In this document: positions 40,907-50,968 of the stretch, piece after piece | How positions within the stretch are numbered: the stretch's first letter is position 1 | Layout of the letters: the number at the start of each line of letters is the position of its first letter | Assembly: GCA_963766195.1 (NCBI GenBank) | Contig: CAVXYY010000001.1 | Coordinates: 186,001 to 250,000 of the forward strand | Source of the DNA: JAHEFT01 sp963766195 | GTDB taxonomy: Bacteria; Pseudomonadota; Gammaproteobacteria; Xanthomonadales; SZUA-36 | Direction of reading: 5' to 3' | Length of the DNA: 64,000 nt | Program-made: the position numbers and the translations under genes | Notes under the pieces: model-generated | What the model was told of the DNA's origin: nothing | Seen by the model: the letters and a program-made list of their open reading frames with translations, nothing else | Databases searched by the model: none

Positions 40907-41488
40907 TCATCCACCGCGACGGTTTTGCCCGATTGAATGTTGCTGAACGAAAAATGTGACGGTGTCCGTGCTGACAATCCGGCGATTTCTTTCATCCCGC
41001 AATTCCGCATAAACCTGGTGTTCCCCACGGTCCAGGGTCAGGCTTAGGCTGCCGGAACCCGTTGCCTGCTGTGCCGATTCCATCCACCATGACTACCACC
41101 CGCAACTCCGGAGGAATCGGTTGCGAGGTCTGCCAGGTGATCACCACGGAATTTTCCGTACCCCAGAACGTCTCTTCGGGCAGTCGGACGCGTAATCCTG
41201 AAATCCTGATACAACTTTCTCAAGTCCGCTGGGGTCGGCGGCGCGGCTGTGCGTCTTCCAAAGCCCCCTCGTCCGGCGCCGCGGGTCGGCGGATTTGGAG
41301 AATCGGTTGAAATAACCGACAAGGGTGGCAAGTCCATCGGTTGCGCATCCGCGAAGGGCGCTGGTCCGTGAAAGTCACATTGCCATCCTTGTCGACAACC
41401 TTGTAGATTTCACCCTGCGCAAAGGCGGTACACGACAGCAGCAGAAATACCAGCGTGACGAGTGTGCTTGATTCATTCCATTTTTCAT
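40907..41488 (-). CDS. DUF4124 exported protein (several frame breaks)
   Basis: Family of small exported proteins often found between glnA and ntrB; function unknown. The ATG at 41488 follows TAAGGAGCATGCTC. After an early break near 41475 the signal peptide reads TLVTLVFLLLSCTAFAQ, followed by the DUF4124 core GEIYKVVDKDGNVTFTDQRP. The C-terminal part, in other frames, has SVVITWQTSQPIPPELRVVV, DRGEHQVYAELRDERNRRIV and TVTFFVQQHS, ending at a TGA (40909-40907). This beta-rich tail looks like an immunoglobulin-type domain. At least four indels; the exact protein cannot be fixed. Confidence 0.72.
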
Positions 41489-41510
41489 GAGCATGCTCCT
41501 TAACATCGCG

Positions 41511-41541
41511 AAAAATCCGCTTACCCCGCTTCCTTGCGGGG
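41511..41541 (-). terminator. Hairpin after glnA, possible terminator/attenuator
   Basis: On the minus strand CCCCGC-AAGGAA-GCGGGG (41541-41524) forms a 6-bp GC stem, followed eight bases later by five T (41515-41511). It lies between the glnA stop and the DUF4124 start. The distance to the T run makes it a weak intrinsic terminator; partial read-through from glnA into ntrBC, as known for glnALG operons, would fit. Confidence 0.5.
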
Positions 41542-41598
41542 CTTTGCGGCTTGCCGGGGCAGGATCACTTCATGGGAAGCAATATGCACCCGGTCCTG

Positions 41599-43008
41599 TT
41601 ACAGAGAATAATACATTTCAAACTCAATGGGATGAGTGCTCGCCCGGAATCTCGTGACTTCCAGCATCTTCAGTCTGATGTAAGCGTCAATCAGGTCATC
41701 GTCAAAGACCCCTCCCGCCTTCAGGAATTCCCGGTCGGCATCGAGGGCAGCCAGGGCCTGGTCAAGCGATGAACAAACCGTGGGAATGAGCTTTTCCTCC
41801 TCGGGCGGCAGATCGTATAAATCCTTGTCCATCGGCGGACCCGGATCAATCTTGTTCTTGATACCGTCCAGCCCGGCCATCAACATCGCGGCAAAAATCA
41901 GGTATGAGTTCCCGGCGGGATCACCGAAGCGGACTTCAATCCGGCGCGCTTTCGGGTTGCTGACAAAGGGGATGCGGCAGGAGGCAGAGCGGTTGCGGGC
42001 CGAGTAGGCCAGCATGACCGGCGCTTCGAAACCGGGGACCAGCCGCTTGTAGCTGTTGGTGGTCGAATTGGCAAAAGCATTGATCGCCCTGGCGTGTTTG
42101 AAAATTCCGCCAATATAGTGGAACGCTGTCTCCGACAAGCCGCCATAACCATCGCCCATCATCAGGTTAACGCCATCTTTGGCAATGGACTGGTGGACGT
42201 GCATGCCGGAACCGTTGTCCCCAACCAGGGGCTTGGGCATGAAAGTTGCGGTTTTTCCAACGGCGTGAGCGACATTGTGAATCACGTACTTCATGTTCAA
42301 CACTTCATCGGCCTTCTTGACCAGCGAGTTGAAGCGGGTACCGATTTCACATTGCCCGGCGGTTCCCACTTCGTGGTGATGCACTTCTACCGCGATTCCC
42401 ATTTTCTCCATCAGCAGGCACATCTCGGCCCGCACGTCATGCAGGGAATCGACCGGCGGGACCGGGAAATAGCCGCCTTTAACACCCGGACGATGACCGA
42501 AATTGCCGCCTTCGTACTCGGACCCGGTGTTCCACGCGGCTTCCTCGGAATCAACCTCGTAGGAACAGCCGTGCATGTCGTTCTTGAAACGAACGTCGTC
42601 GAAAATGAAGAATTCGGGTTCAGGGCCGAAAAATGCTGTATCAGCAATTCCGCTGGATTTCAGATAGGCTTCCGCGCGCTTGGCCAGTGATCGCGGGCAG
42701 CGGTTGTAGCCTTCCATCGTATTGGGCTCGAGTACATCGCAACGAATGATCAGCGTCTTTTGTTCCGCGAAAGGGTCCCTGACCGCTGTCGAAGTATCCG
42801 GCATCAGGACCATGTCGGACTCGTTGATACCTTTCCAGCCCGATATGGATGAACCGTCGAACATCTTTCCTTCTTCGAACAAGTCTTCATCCACCGCACT
42901 GACCGGCAGTGACACGTGCTGTTCTTTACCCAGCGTGTCGCAAAACCGCAGGTCCACGAACTTGAAATTCTTTTCCTCGATTAACTTCAGAATCTTTTCG
43001 GTGCTCAT
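41599..43008 (-). CDS. glnA: Glutamine synthetase type I
   Basis: ATP-dependent synthesis of glutamine from glutamate and ammonia; dodecamer. The ATG at 43008 gives MSTEKILKLIEEKNFKFVDL. Visible blocks include MFDGSSISGWKGINESDM, FFGPEPEFFIFDDVRF, VEVHHHEVGTAGQCEIGT, NGSGMHVHQSI and FRASTHPIEFEMYYSL. The adenylylation tyrosine lies in DKDLYDLPPEEEKLI, so activity is likely controlled by GlnE/PII. 469 residues, intact. It has its own sigma-54 promoter at 43055-43071 and two NtrC-type sites further up; DUF4124-ntrB-ntrC follow on the same strand. Confidence 0.97.
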   Translation of the reverse strand: MSTEKILKLIEEKNFKFVDLRFCDTLGKEQHVSLPVSAVDEDLFEEGKMFDGSSISGWKGINESDMVLMPDTSTAVRDPFAEQKTLIIRCDVLEPNTMEGYNRCPRSLAKRAEAYLKSSGIADTAFFGPEPEFFIFDDVRFKNDMHGCSYEVDSEEAAWNTGSEYEGGNFGHRPGVKGGYFPVPPVDSLHDVRAEMCLLMEKMGIAVEVHHHEVGTAGQCEIGTRFNSLVKKADEVLNMKYVIHNVAHAVGKTATFMPKPLVGDNGSGMHVHQSIAKDGVNLMMGDGYGGLSETAFHYIGGIFKHARAINAFANSTTNSYKRLVPGFEAPVMLAYSARNRSASCRIPFVSNPKARRIEVRFGDPAGNSYLIFAAMLMAGLDGIKNKIDPGPPMDKDLYDLPPEEEKLIPTVCSSLDQALAALDADREFLKAGGVFDDDLIDAYIRLKMLEVTRFRASTHPIEFEMYYSL

Positions 43009-43054
43009 TCCTATTCTTCCTGTATGTGTTGTTCCAAAATGGGTCAAGGTATAA

Positions 43055-43071
43055 ATGCAGGACTCATGCCA
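43055..43071 (-). promoter_or_regulatory. Sigma-54 promoter of glnA
   Basis: On the minus strand TGGCATGAGTCCTGCAT matches the sigma-54 consensus TGGCACG-N4-TTGCA: GG at -24, exactly ten bases, then GC at -12. It lies 47 bases above the glnA ATG, which would place transcription start near 43045. The match is in the pattern; activity is inferred. Confidence 0.8.
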
Positions 43072-43206
43072 AGCTCAGGCCCGGGCGCAAATGGACATAA
43101 GAAAGCCGATAGAGGCATTTTACACGCAAAAAGAAGCTTTTTCGACGACTATGAGATCAGGAGATAATCATGGAAAATCTGAAATTAAGACCATTGCCGG
43201 CTATTC

Positions 43207-43221
43207 GCACCTATATGGTGC
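43207..43221. promoter_or_regulatory. NtrC-type binding site 1 upstream of glnA
   Basis: GCACC-TATAT-GGTGC, a perfect inverted repeat that fits the NtrC consensus GCACY-N5-GRTGC. Its centre (43214) lies 32 bases from the second site, three helical turns, the same spacing as the paired enhancer sites of enterobacterial glnA. It is about 169 bases upstream of the predicted start of transcription. Confidence 0.8.
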
Positions 43222-43238
43222 AAATGCATAATGATATT

Positions 43239-43253
43239 GCACCAGAAAGATGC
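43239..43253. promoter_or_regulatory. NtrC-type binding site 2 upstream of glnA
   Basis: GCACC-AGAAA-GATGC, one mismatch from a perfect palindrome and fully within the GCACY-N5-GRTGC consensus. It ends three bases from the uppP stop codon (43258-43256). Centre at 43246. Confidence 0.75.
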
Positions 43254-43255
43254 GT

Positions 43256-44054
43256 CTAAACAAGCATCCAGGTCAGAACCGCACCCAGCAACAGGCGGTA
43301 GATCACGAAGGGCATCAATCCCACTCGCTTCAGCAAGGCGAGAAACGCAGCCACGCAAACCCAACCTGCAATAGCCGCCAGCACCAATGCGAGCCCAAAC
43401 TGGGCCCATTCGATGGGTGCGTCACCCATGGCCACGCGCAATGCGCCATAGCCACCGGCTGCAGCGATGATTGGAATAGCGAGCAGGAAAGAAAAACGGG
43501 CCGCAGCATCCGGCGACAGACCGAGGAACCTCGCGGCTGTAATGGTCACGCCGGAGCGCGATACCCCGGGAACCAGCGCCAGTGCCTGGGCCAGGCCGAT
43601 GAAAAGCGCGTCTTTCAGCGAAGTATCTTCCAGCTTGCGCTGCCTGGAGCCGACCGCGTCAGCCAGCCATAACAAAAGCCCGAAACCGATCGTGGTCCAC
43701 GCAATGACGCGCACATCACGCAGATAAAGTTCCACCAGGTCGCGGGCCGCAAAACCGGCCAGCAGCGCCGGAATACTCGCCACGGCAAGGTAGACAGCCA
43801 ATTTCCGGTGCCGGCGGTCCTGATCGGTGCGGACCGGCCTCACACAGGCGCCGCGCCATTTCGATCAACTCGTGACGAAAGTAAATCAAAACGGCGATTA
43901 GCGTGCCCAGGTGTGTCGCAACATCAAACACCAGCCCCTGGTCCGGCCACCCGAAAACCCGGCTGCCCAGTATCAGGTGAGCTGAGCTGGAAACCGGCAG
44001 GAATTCCGTCAATCCCTGGATCAGCGCCAGGACAATGATTTGGATCAGCGTCAA
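43256..44054 (-). CDS. uppP: Undecaprenyl-diphosphatase UppP (BacA) (one frame break)
   Basis: Integral membrane enzyme that recycles undecaprenyl pyrophosphate for cell-wall synthesis. The TTG at 44054 follows GAGGGGCCGGAT and gives LTLIQIIVLALIQGLTEFLP, then VSSSAHLIL; both are BacA signatures with the conserved Glu. After a frame break near 43840 come LAQALALVPGVSRSGVTITA (the PGxSRSGxT motif) and FSFLLAIPIIAAAGGYG. About 265 residues, eight hydrophobic segments. It starts 15 bases below the end of the PQQ dehydrogenase gene and runs toward glnA. Confidence 0.92.
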
Positions 44055-44069
44055 ATCCGGCCCCTCATC

Positions 44070-45183
44070 TCATTGGCCGGAGTAACTGATCCTGTAGATC
44101 ACCCCGGCCTGGTCGTCTGAAACCAACAGCGACCCATCCGGCATCTGCAGCACATCGTTGGGCCGTCCCCAGTTTTCCTGACCCTGAAGCCAGCCGCTGG
44201 CAAACACTTCGCTGCCCGTTATCAACTCCCTGATCGTCAAATTTCACCAGCAGGATGTTGTAGCCGGATTTTTCGCTGCGGTTCCAGGAACCATGCTGCG
44301 TAATGAACAATTGGTTCATGTAGGACCGTGGAAACATGTCACCGGTATAAAAGGTCAAACCAAGCGCCGCCACGTGGGCGCCGAGGGTCAGGGCCGGCGG
44401 CGTGAAGTCCGTGCACGATTTACCTGCGCCAAATTCCGGATCCGGGGTATCGCCCTGGTGGCAATACGGGTAGCCAAAATGCAGCCCGGCTTCAGGCGCG
44501 ACATTCAGCTCATCGCCCGGCAGGTCGTCACCCATCAAATCCCGTCCGTTGTCTGTGAACCACAGCGCCCGGGTAACGGGATGAAAAGCCAGGCCAACGC
44601 TGTTCCGGACTCCCTCGGCATAGACTTCCATACCACTGCCGTCAGCGAGAATCCGGCGAATCTGGGCAAACCCCGGCTCATCACAAATATTGCAGGGCGC
44701 CCCTACCGGGACATACAACATACTGTCCGGACCAAATCGCAGGTATTTCCAGCCATGGTGGGTCTTGTCCGGAAACCCGCCAGTGACGACTTCCGGCTCC
44801 GGCGGATGGTCCAGGGAGCTTTCAATATCGTCATACCGCAAGATCCGGTCAACCGCCCCTACGTAGAGCGAACCAAACCGGAATTCGAGTCCCGAGGGCA
44901 TGTTCAGGTCCTGATCGACGACGTAAATCCCTTCTGCAAACAGGTCACCGTCATGATCGACCACCGCATGAACCACGCCGGCTTTTATCGATCCGGCAAA
45001 TACGGTTCCATGGTCTCCCAGCGCAAGTTGCCTGGCGTCCTCCAAATTCTCGGCAAATAACCGGATTTCAAAACCAGGGGGTAATTTGATCAGCGCCAGT
45101 TTATCTGACAGGTCATCCCCGGCGTGGGCGTGCATGGAGCAGGCGAGGATCAACAAAGCACAGACTTTCTGGAAAGTTTTCAT
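44070..45183 (-). CDS. PQQ-dependent sugar dehydrogenase-like exported protein (one frame break)
   Basis: Beta-propeller protein of the soluble glucose/sorbosone dehydrogenase family; its substrate is unknown. The ATG at 45183 gives a signal peptide (MKTFQKVCALLILACSMHAHA). Family motifs are IKLPPGFEIRLFAENLEDAR, HHGWKYLRFGPDSMLYVPVG, GVRNSVGLAFHPVTRALWFT and FITQHGSWNRSEKSGYN. A frame break near 44220 is needed to reach the expected end, VSDDQAGVIYRISYSGQ with the TGA at 44072-44070. About 370 residues. The catalytic His cannot be assigned with certainty. Confidence 0.85.
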
Positions 45184-45301
45184 AGCTATCACCGTGACAG
45201 ACCGGGCAATGATTGGAGTTGTCAGGAACCTCTGATCATTTGATTAGACGTTCCTCAGAGAATTCTGCGTCAGTATCTCATAGAATAACCCGCTGGCAGG
45301 G

Positions 45302-47886
45302 ATGAAAAATGATATGCAAAATCTCTTATTTGTGGCTATTTTTTTTATGGCCTCGAACCTCAGCGCAAACAGCTCGAGGGATTATCTTCCACAGGACGCT
45401 GACCCGGATCCGGCTGTTCCGGCCCCTGAATCCATCCTGGGTTGGGACGTCGGGGACTGGCACGTAAGCCACGATAAGCTGGTGCAGTACATGCAAACCC
45501 TGGCCGACTCTTCTCCCCGGGTATCGATCAAAGTCATCGGCTATACCTGGGAGCAGCGGCCCTTGCTGCAACTGGCCATCACCAGCGCGGGAAACCAGGG
45601 AAAACTGGAAAACCTGCGCCAACAACACCTTGATGGTGACGGGCCACTGGTGGTCTGGTTGGGATACAGCGTTCACGGCGACGAGCCCAGCGGCAGTAAC
45701 GCGTCCATGCTGGTGGCTTATTACCTGGCTTCCTCGCGCTCCGACTACGTCAGGGATTTACTCGAAGGCAGCGTGATATTGATTGACCCAAGCATCAATC
45801 CTGATGGACTGAACCGTTTTGCAAGTTGGGTGAACAGTAACGCGGGCAAAGTGCCGGTTGCCGACCCGGTCAGCCGCCAACACGTTCAGAGTTGGCCGGA
45901 CGGTCGAACCAACCACTACTTGTTCGACCTGAATCGTGACTGGCTTCCGCTGGTAAACCCGGAATCCCGCGCACGTATTGTGGAGTACCACCGGTGGTTA
46001 CCGCATGTCCTCACTGATCACCATGAGCAGGAGGGTTACCCGGGGTTTTTCTTTCAACCGGGTGTTCCGTCGAGACAGAACCCGCTGACTCCCGATGAAA
46101 ATCTCGATCTTACCCGGGCTCTGGCCCAGTATCACTCCAGGGCCATGGATCGCGCGGGACAACCTTATTTCACCGAGGATGGCTATGACGACTTCTATTT
46201 CGGCAAGGGGTCGACTTACCCGGATATAAACGGCAGCATCGGCATCCTGTTCGAACAGAAGGCGGTTCTCGGACAGGAAATCGCATCCAGCAACGGTATC
46301 GAGACCTTCCAGATGGCGGTCGCCAACCATCTGAGAGTGTCACTTTCCTCCCTGGAAGGTTCATGGGCCATGCGAGACCGTCTGAAGGCTTACCAATCCG
46401 GCTTTTTCGATTCGATGAGCAAACGGGCTGCCAGCCGGAATTTCAATGCCTGGATCATTGGAGATGATGGCGATCCGGCCCGTGCCAGTGCTTTTCTCGA
46501 AATACTCGATCTGCACCGGGTCGAGTACCGGCCACTGGGCGAAGCGACACGGTCAGGCGGCTTTGAATTCCTGCCCGGGCACGCCTGGGTCATTCCGGTC
46601 CAGCAAAAACAGTTTGGCCTGCTCGAGGCGATGATGGAACAACGGACGAGTTTCAGGGACAACACGTTTTACGATGTGTCCGCCTGGACCCTTCCATTGG
46701 CTTTCAACCTGCCCTTTGCAACGGTCAGCAAGGTTCCGCAACAGGCCGATGTTTCCGGTTCCAGCAAAGGTCTCCCGCCAGCGGCTGATGCCGCTGCCTG
46801 GGCTGTTCCATGGAATCAGCTGGAGGCCCCCACCGTGTTGCAGAGCCTCCTGCAGGCAGGCGTCCGGGTCCGTGTCGCTGTCAAGGCATTCTCCGCCCAG
46901 ACCGGAAGCGGCTTGCAGTCCTTCGCACCCGGTACGCTGGTCATTCAGTCGGGGTCCCAGGCGCCGGAAGTGCGGCGAAGCAGCCTGGAACTACTTGCCG
47001 GCCGCGCCCTCGCGGGTCTCGAAATTTACAGTCTTTCCAGCACCATGACCAGCGTGGGACCGGACCTCGGATCGAAGCATTTCACGCTGGTCAAACCTAG
47101 TCAACCCACTACTGGTCGGAGGTGAAGGTCGTTTCGGCCTATGACGTTGGAGAGCAATGGTTTTTGCTGGATCAGCGCCTCGGTGTTGCAACTACCCTCG
47201 TTGAACATCAGAGACTGGGAACCGTAAACCTCTGGGACTACACCCACTTGCTGTTTCGCTGATGGAGAGTACGAATCCCTCGGAGATGAAATGAAGCAGG
47301 TCATCGCACGCTGGATCGGGGATGGAGGGATACTGGTGGCAATCGGCCTGGCGGCCAATTGGGCGGAAAGTATCTGCTTTGAAATTCTGGTCGAAAACTG
47401 CGTGGCGCCGGCGGAACAGGAAACGCCGGTGCAACCGGCAACGCCCCGGACCTATGCTGATTTCGCCGCCGACCAGGCTGACCAGGTCATCGGCGGAGCG
47501 ATTGTTGCATCGATACTCGACCTGAGCCACCCGCTCGCCTTTGGTTACACGACATGGATTTACCACTGTTTCGACGGGGCACTGCCGTGCTCGAACCCAG
47601 CGACAATCCCTACTCGACACCCGTGCGCTATGCCCGCGAGCCGCTGATGGCCGGGTTCATTGGCGAAGATCGCCTCGCTGCTTTTGCGGGACAACCGGCC
47701 GTTATCGCCGAAAAGCATGGCAAGGGACTGGTGGTCAGGTTTGCCAACACGCCGCTATTCAGGGGCTTCTGGCGTGGGACGGAAAAACTCTACATCAATG
47801 CCCTGTATTTCGGGCAGGTGGTCGAAACGACCGAGCTTCCTGTGTCTGGTCCATTACCAAAACCCGAGGCACAGCGCCAACTTTGA
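45302..47886 (+). CDS. Large M14-family zinc carboxypeptidase (frame breaks in C-terminal part)
   Basis: Exported metallopeptidase. The signal peptide is near the start (NLLFVAIFFMASNLSANSS). The M14 domain spans about residues 45-350: WEQRPLLQLAITS, zinc ligands in GYSVHGDEPSGSNASM (HxxE), NPDGLNRFASW, LFDLNRDWLP, the third zinc His in LPHVLTDHHEQEGYPGFFFQ and the catalytic Glu in SIGILFEQKA. The first 600 codons are in frame. Breaks at about 47105, 47145, 47260 and 47540 divide a C-terminal region resembling a GATase1-like fold (FIGEDRLAAFAGQPAVIAEK, LVVRFANTPLFRGFWRGTEK). Total about 860 residues. The substrate is unknown. Confidence 0.87.
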
Positions 47887-47887
47887 G

Positions 47888-48994
47888 ATGACAGGGCTCG
47901 TAAAACTGAACCGGTTTGCTGCCGGCATCCTGATCCTGGTGGCGTTGCTGCTGGCCCTGCTGCTGGGAGCCTCGCGTTTCCGGGTGCCCCTCGAAAACAG
48001 ACCCGTGCCACCTGGTTCACCTGGAAAACCCAACGCACTGACCGAAAATATCCTGTACGCGGCTGGTCTGGCCTATAGCGCCCTGGGCAATTTCGAAGCG
48101 GCCCGCCTGAATTTCGCACTGATCCGGGAAATCGACGCTTCCAGCCCGCTGGGATACGGTCCGGTCGGCCGCACGTTTATCGCCGAAGGGCAGCTGGACC
48201 AGGCCATCTACTGGATGGGTGAGGCGCAGGCGGTTGACCCGCGGGATTTCGAATCCGGCGCCTGGATGTTGAGTCTGTATGACTGCCTGGAGGATTACGA
48301 ATCAGCCGGAAACTGGTCGGAATGGCTGAGCAGCCGGGTCACCAACCAGGCCTTGCCCATCGCGATGCAGGCCAGCCACCACTATATGACCGGAAATTTT
48401 GAAATCGCTTTGCAATACAGCAATCTTGCCCTGAAATTCGACTTGCCCGACCGCTGGAATTCCGATGCAGTGTTCATGCGCATCAAGCGGGATGACGCGC
48501 TGGCTGATGGCGACCCTGAATCGGGTATCCGGATTTTTGCAGACCGGCATCCCGGGCTTTTCCAGTCGCCGCCTGAAATCACCGCCGGCAATATCGGGCA
48601 GGCTACTGATCTTGCTTTACTGCTGAAGATGGCTGGCCGCTTTACGGAAGCACAAAGCCTGCTCGAGGCAGTCCTGGCCGCCTATGAACAGCCGGGCTTC
48701 GCGAATACGCTGTTTGCCACCGGCCTGGTGCCGGTCAAGGCCGAGGCGCTCGCCATTCTCGACGATCAGCCGGCCTCGCTCGCAGAACTCAGACGGGTTA
48801 TTGACCAGGGCTGGCGGATGCACTGGCGCTGGAAGACCGATTTGAATCCGAATTTTGACGGCGTGCGGCAGTCTGCAGAGTTCCGCGGGATGGTCTCTGA
48901 ACTGGAAGAGGATATGGCACGGCAACGATACAGGATCCAGAATCTGCCCATCCGCAGCGCTGTCCCCCAACCCCTCGAATCACAGGCTGAATAG
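47888..48994 (+). CDS. Membrane-anchored TPR protein of unknown function
   Basis: 368 residues. One N-terminal membrane helix (FAAGILILVALLLALLLGAS) is followed by helical repeats of TPR type, for example YAAGLAYSALGNFEAARLNF and FIAEGQLDQAIYWMGEAQAV. The end, VIDQGWRMHWRWKTDLNPNF and onward, resembles the last part of the adenylate-cyclase-like/FlgO-TPR family to which the next gene belongs. The ATG at 47888 lies one base after the stop of the M14 peptidase. From here to 63.6 kb no frame breaks were found. The function is not known. Confidence 0.75.
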   Translation: MTGLVKLNRFAAGILILVALLLALLLGASRFRVPLENRPVPPGSPGKPNALTENILYAAGLAYSALGNFEAARLNFALIREIDASSPLGYGPVGRTFIAEGQLDQAIYWMGEAQAVDPRDFESGAWMLSLYDCLEDYESAGNWSEWLSSRVTNQALPIAMQASHHYMTGNFEIALQYSNLALKFDLPDRWNSDAVFMRIKRDDALADGDPESGIRIFADRHPGLFQSPPEITAGNIGQATDLALLLKMAGRFTEAQSLLEAVLAAYEQPGFANTLFATGLVPVKAEALAILDDQPASLAELRRVIDQGWRMHWRWKTDLNPNFDGVRQSAEFRGMVSELEEDMARQRYRIQNLPIRSAVPQPLESQAE

Positions 48995-49077
48995 CCATTC
49001 AGGCCTAGAGGTCCCCGTAAGGAGTGCTATGATCTCACCGTTCTGCCGGCTGGATTTAACCATGGAAAAGGAAAAGA

Positions 49078-50967
49078 ATGTCCGGGCTGTTTGAGGAACT
49101 GAAACGGAGAAATGTCTTCAGAGTCGGGCTTGCTTACCTGGTGGCCGGCTGGCTGCTTCTGCAAATTGTCGACGTGATCGGGCCGATCCTGCATATTTCC
49201 GACGAAGTGGTCCGATATGTCCTTTTTTTTGTGGCTATCGGCTTCCTTCCGGCGCTCGTCATTGCCTGGGTCTTCGAATGGACGCCCGAGGGTGTGAAAT
49301 TTGAAAGCGAGGTAGACCGTGCGCGGTCCATTGCACCGCGAACCGCCCGCAAGCTCGACCGGGCTATTATCGTGATCCTCCTCATGGCCGTTTGTTTCCT
49401 GCTCTTTGACAAGCTGGCGCTGGACAGTAAAGCACCGGAACCTGCATCAACAGTTCAGATTGAAGCGCCTGGTCCGGGCCTCGAAGTGGCCGGAGCACAG
49501 GCAGCGATGCCGGACGCCAGGAAATCCGTTGCTGTGCTCCCCTTCGTCGCCATGAGCAACGGCCCGGACGATGACTATTTTACCGACGGGTTGACCGAAG
49601 AAATCATCAACGCCCTGGCGCAGTTACCCGACCTGCTGGTGACCGCCCGCACCTCGGCGTTCCATTTCAAGGGACAGAATGTTCCGATCGAAGAAATTGC
49701 CCGGCAGCTGGGTGTGGCGCATATCGTCGAGGGCTCGGTGCGCCGCGCCGGCGAACAGCTTCGTATCACCGCGCAGTTGATCCGCGCTGAAGACGGCTTT
49801 CACCTCTGGTCTGAAACCTTTGATCGCCGGACATCGGACACGTTTGCGGTACAGCAGGACATCGCGGAGAAAATTGCGCTGGCCCTGGACGTGTTGCTCG
49901 ATGAAACGCTGCGCGCCCGGATGCGCAGTGTCGGTATTGGAAACGTTGAAGCATTTATCGAATACCAGAAAGGCCGGGAACTTTTCGAGCGGGCGCATGG
50001 AGACGACAATCTGATCAGCCTGTTGCGGCAGGGCAACACACATTTTGAAGAAGCTGCCAGGCTTGCGCCGGACTTGCCTGACGCGTACCAGAATATCACC
50101 GATCTTTACAGCCACATCCTGATGAGCCAGGCGAATGGCGAGTTGGACGGCGAGATTACTGATGACGACATCAAAAACGCACCTGAAAATCTGCGCATCA
50201 ACTACGAACAGGTGGTCCGTTACGCCAGTGATGACAGTCAGCGATTGTCCGTTGAACACGACAGCGCCCTGGTGCTTGGAAACTGGAATGGACTGTCCGC
50301 TCTGGTTGACCGCACCTTGTCCACGACCGGTTGCGTTGCGGCATACTGGGTACACTTTTCCAGCGCTGCGTTTGGAAAAGCACAGGGTCTGGTTGAAGCT
50401 TTTCAGCGAACAGCAACCTGCGATCCGCTACTGACGCGTTCCTGGCAGATTATGACCGCGGCGAGATTGTGGCAAGGAGATACTGCAGGCGCTATCTCCA
50501 CTGCCGAGGCCGGCATGAAGCTTGGTCAGAGCGAATGGCTGCCCCGCTGGTATACTGTGGCGCTTGCCTCGGAAGGAAAGTTGACTGAAGCGATCCAAAT
50601 GGCCAATACGCACCTGCGATCCGACAGTGAACAACTGATCGCGAAATTCATGATCGCTGCGATCGCGGGAGATGAACCCCACGCGCTCGAATACCAGGAA
50701 TCGTTTCTCGGCAAACACGGGCCGAATGACTCTGTTTCCCTGGTCATGGAGGCTGCGAGGGGTAACCGCAACGAAGCGAATCGCCTCGCCGGACTGATCG
50801 ACAGCCGATCCTTTGGATACATGAGCCTGATGCAAGCCATTTACTGGTGCACCTGCGGTGCGCCCTTCGACCTCGATGCCACACCGGTTTTCAGCTCCAT
50901 GCTGGCCGGCTCGGGCTTGCCCTGGCCGCCTGCCAAACCCCTGAATTTTCCACTGAAGGATTGGTGA
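49078..50967 (+). CDS. FlgO-like domain and TPR membrane protein
   Basis: 629 residues. The N-terminus MSGLFEELKRRNVFRVGLAY leads into membrane helices (about residues 17-37, 45-65 and 100-118), a layout common in TPR proteins related to adenylate-cyclase-like regulators but lacking the catalytic or DNA-binding head. Residues about 148-280 form the FlgO/TolB-N-like domain: KSVAVLPFVAMSNGPDDDYF, TDGLTEEIINALAQL, ARQLGVAHIVEGSVRRAGEQ and QDIAEKIALALDVLLDE. The rest is TPR-like helices. The role is unknown; regulation or complex assembly at the membrane is a guess. Intact. Confidence 0.82.
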   Translation: MSGLFEELKRRNVFRVGLAYLVAGWLLLQIVDVIGPILHISDEVVRYVLFFVAIGFLPALVIAWVFEWTPEGVKFESEVDRARSIAPRTARKLDRAIIVILLMAVCFLLFDKLALDSKAPEPASTVQIEAPGPGLEVAGAQAAMPDARKSVAVLPFVAMSNGPDDDYFTDGLTEEIINALAQLPDLLVTARTSAFHFKGQNVPIEEIARQLGVAHIVEGSVRRAGEQLRITAQLIRAEDGFHLWSETFDRRTSDTFAVQQDIAEKIALALDVLLDETLRARMRSVGIGNVEAFIEYQKGRELFERAHGDDNLISLLRQGNTHFEEAARLAPDLPDAYQNITDLYSHILMSQANGELDGEITDDDIKNAPENLRINYEQVVRYASDDSQRLSVEHDSALVLGNWNGLSALVDRTLSTTGCVAAYWVHFSSAAFGKAQGLVEAFQRTATCDPLLTRSWQIMTAARLWQGDTAGAISTAEAGMKLGQSEWLPRWYTVALASEGKLTEAIQMANTHLRSDSEQLIAKFMIAAIAGDEPHALEYQESFLGKHGPNDSVSLVMEAARGNRNEANRLAGLIDSRSFGYMSLMQAIYWCTCGAPFDLDATPVFSSMLAGSGLPWPPAKPLNFPLKDW

Positions 50968-50968
50968 T

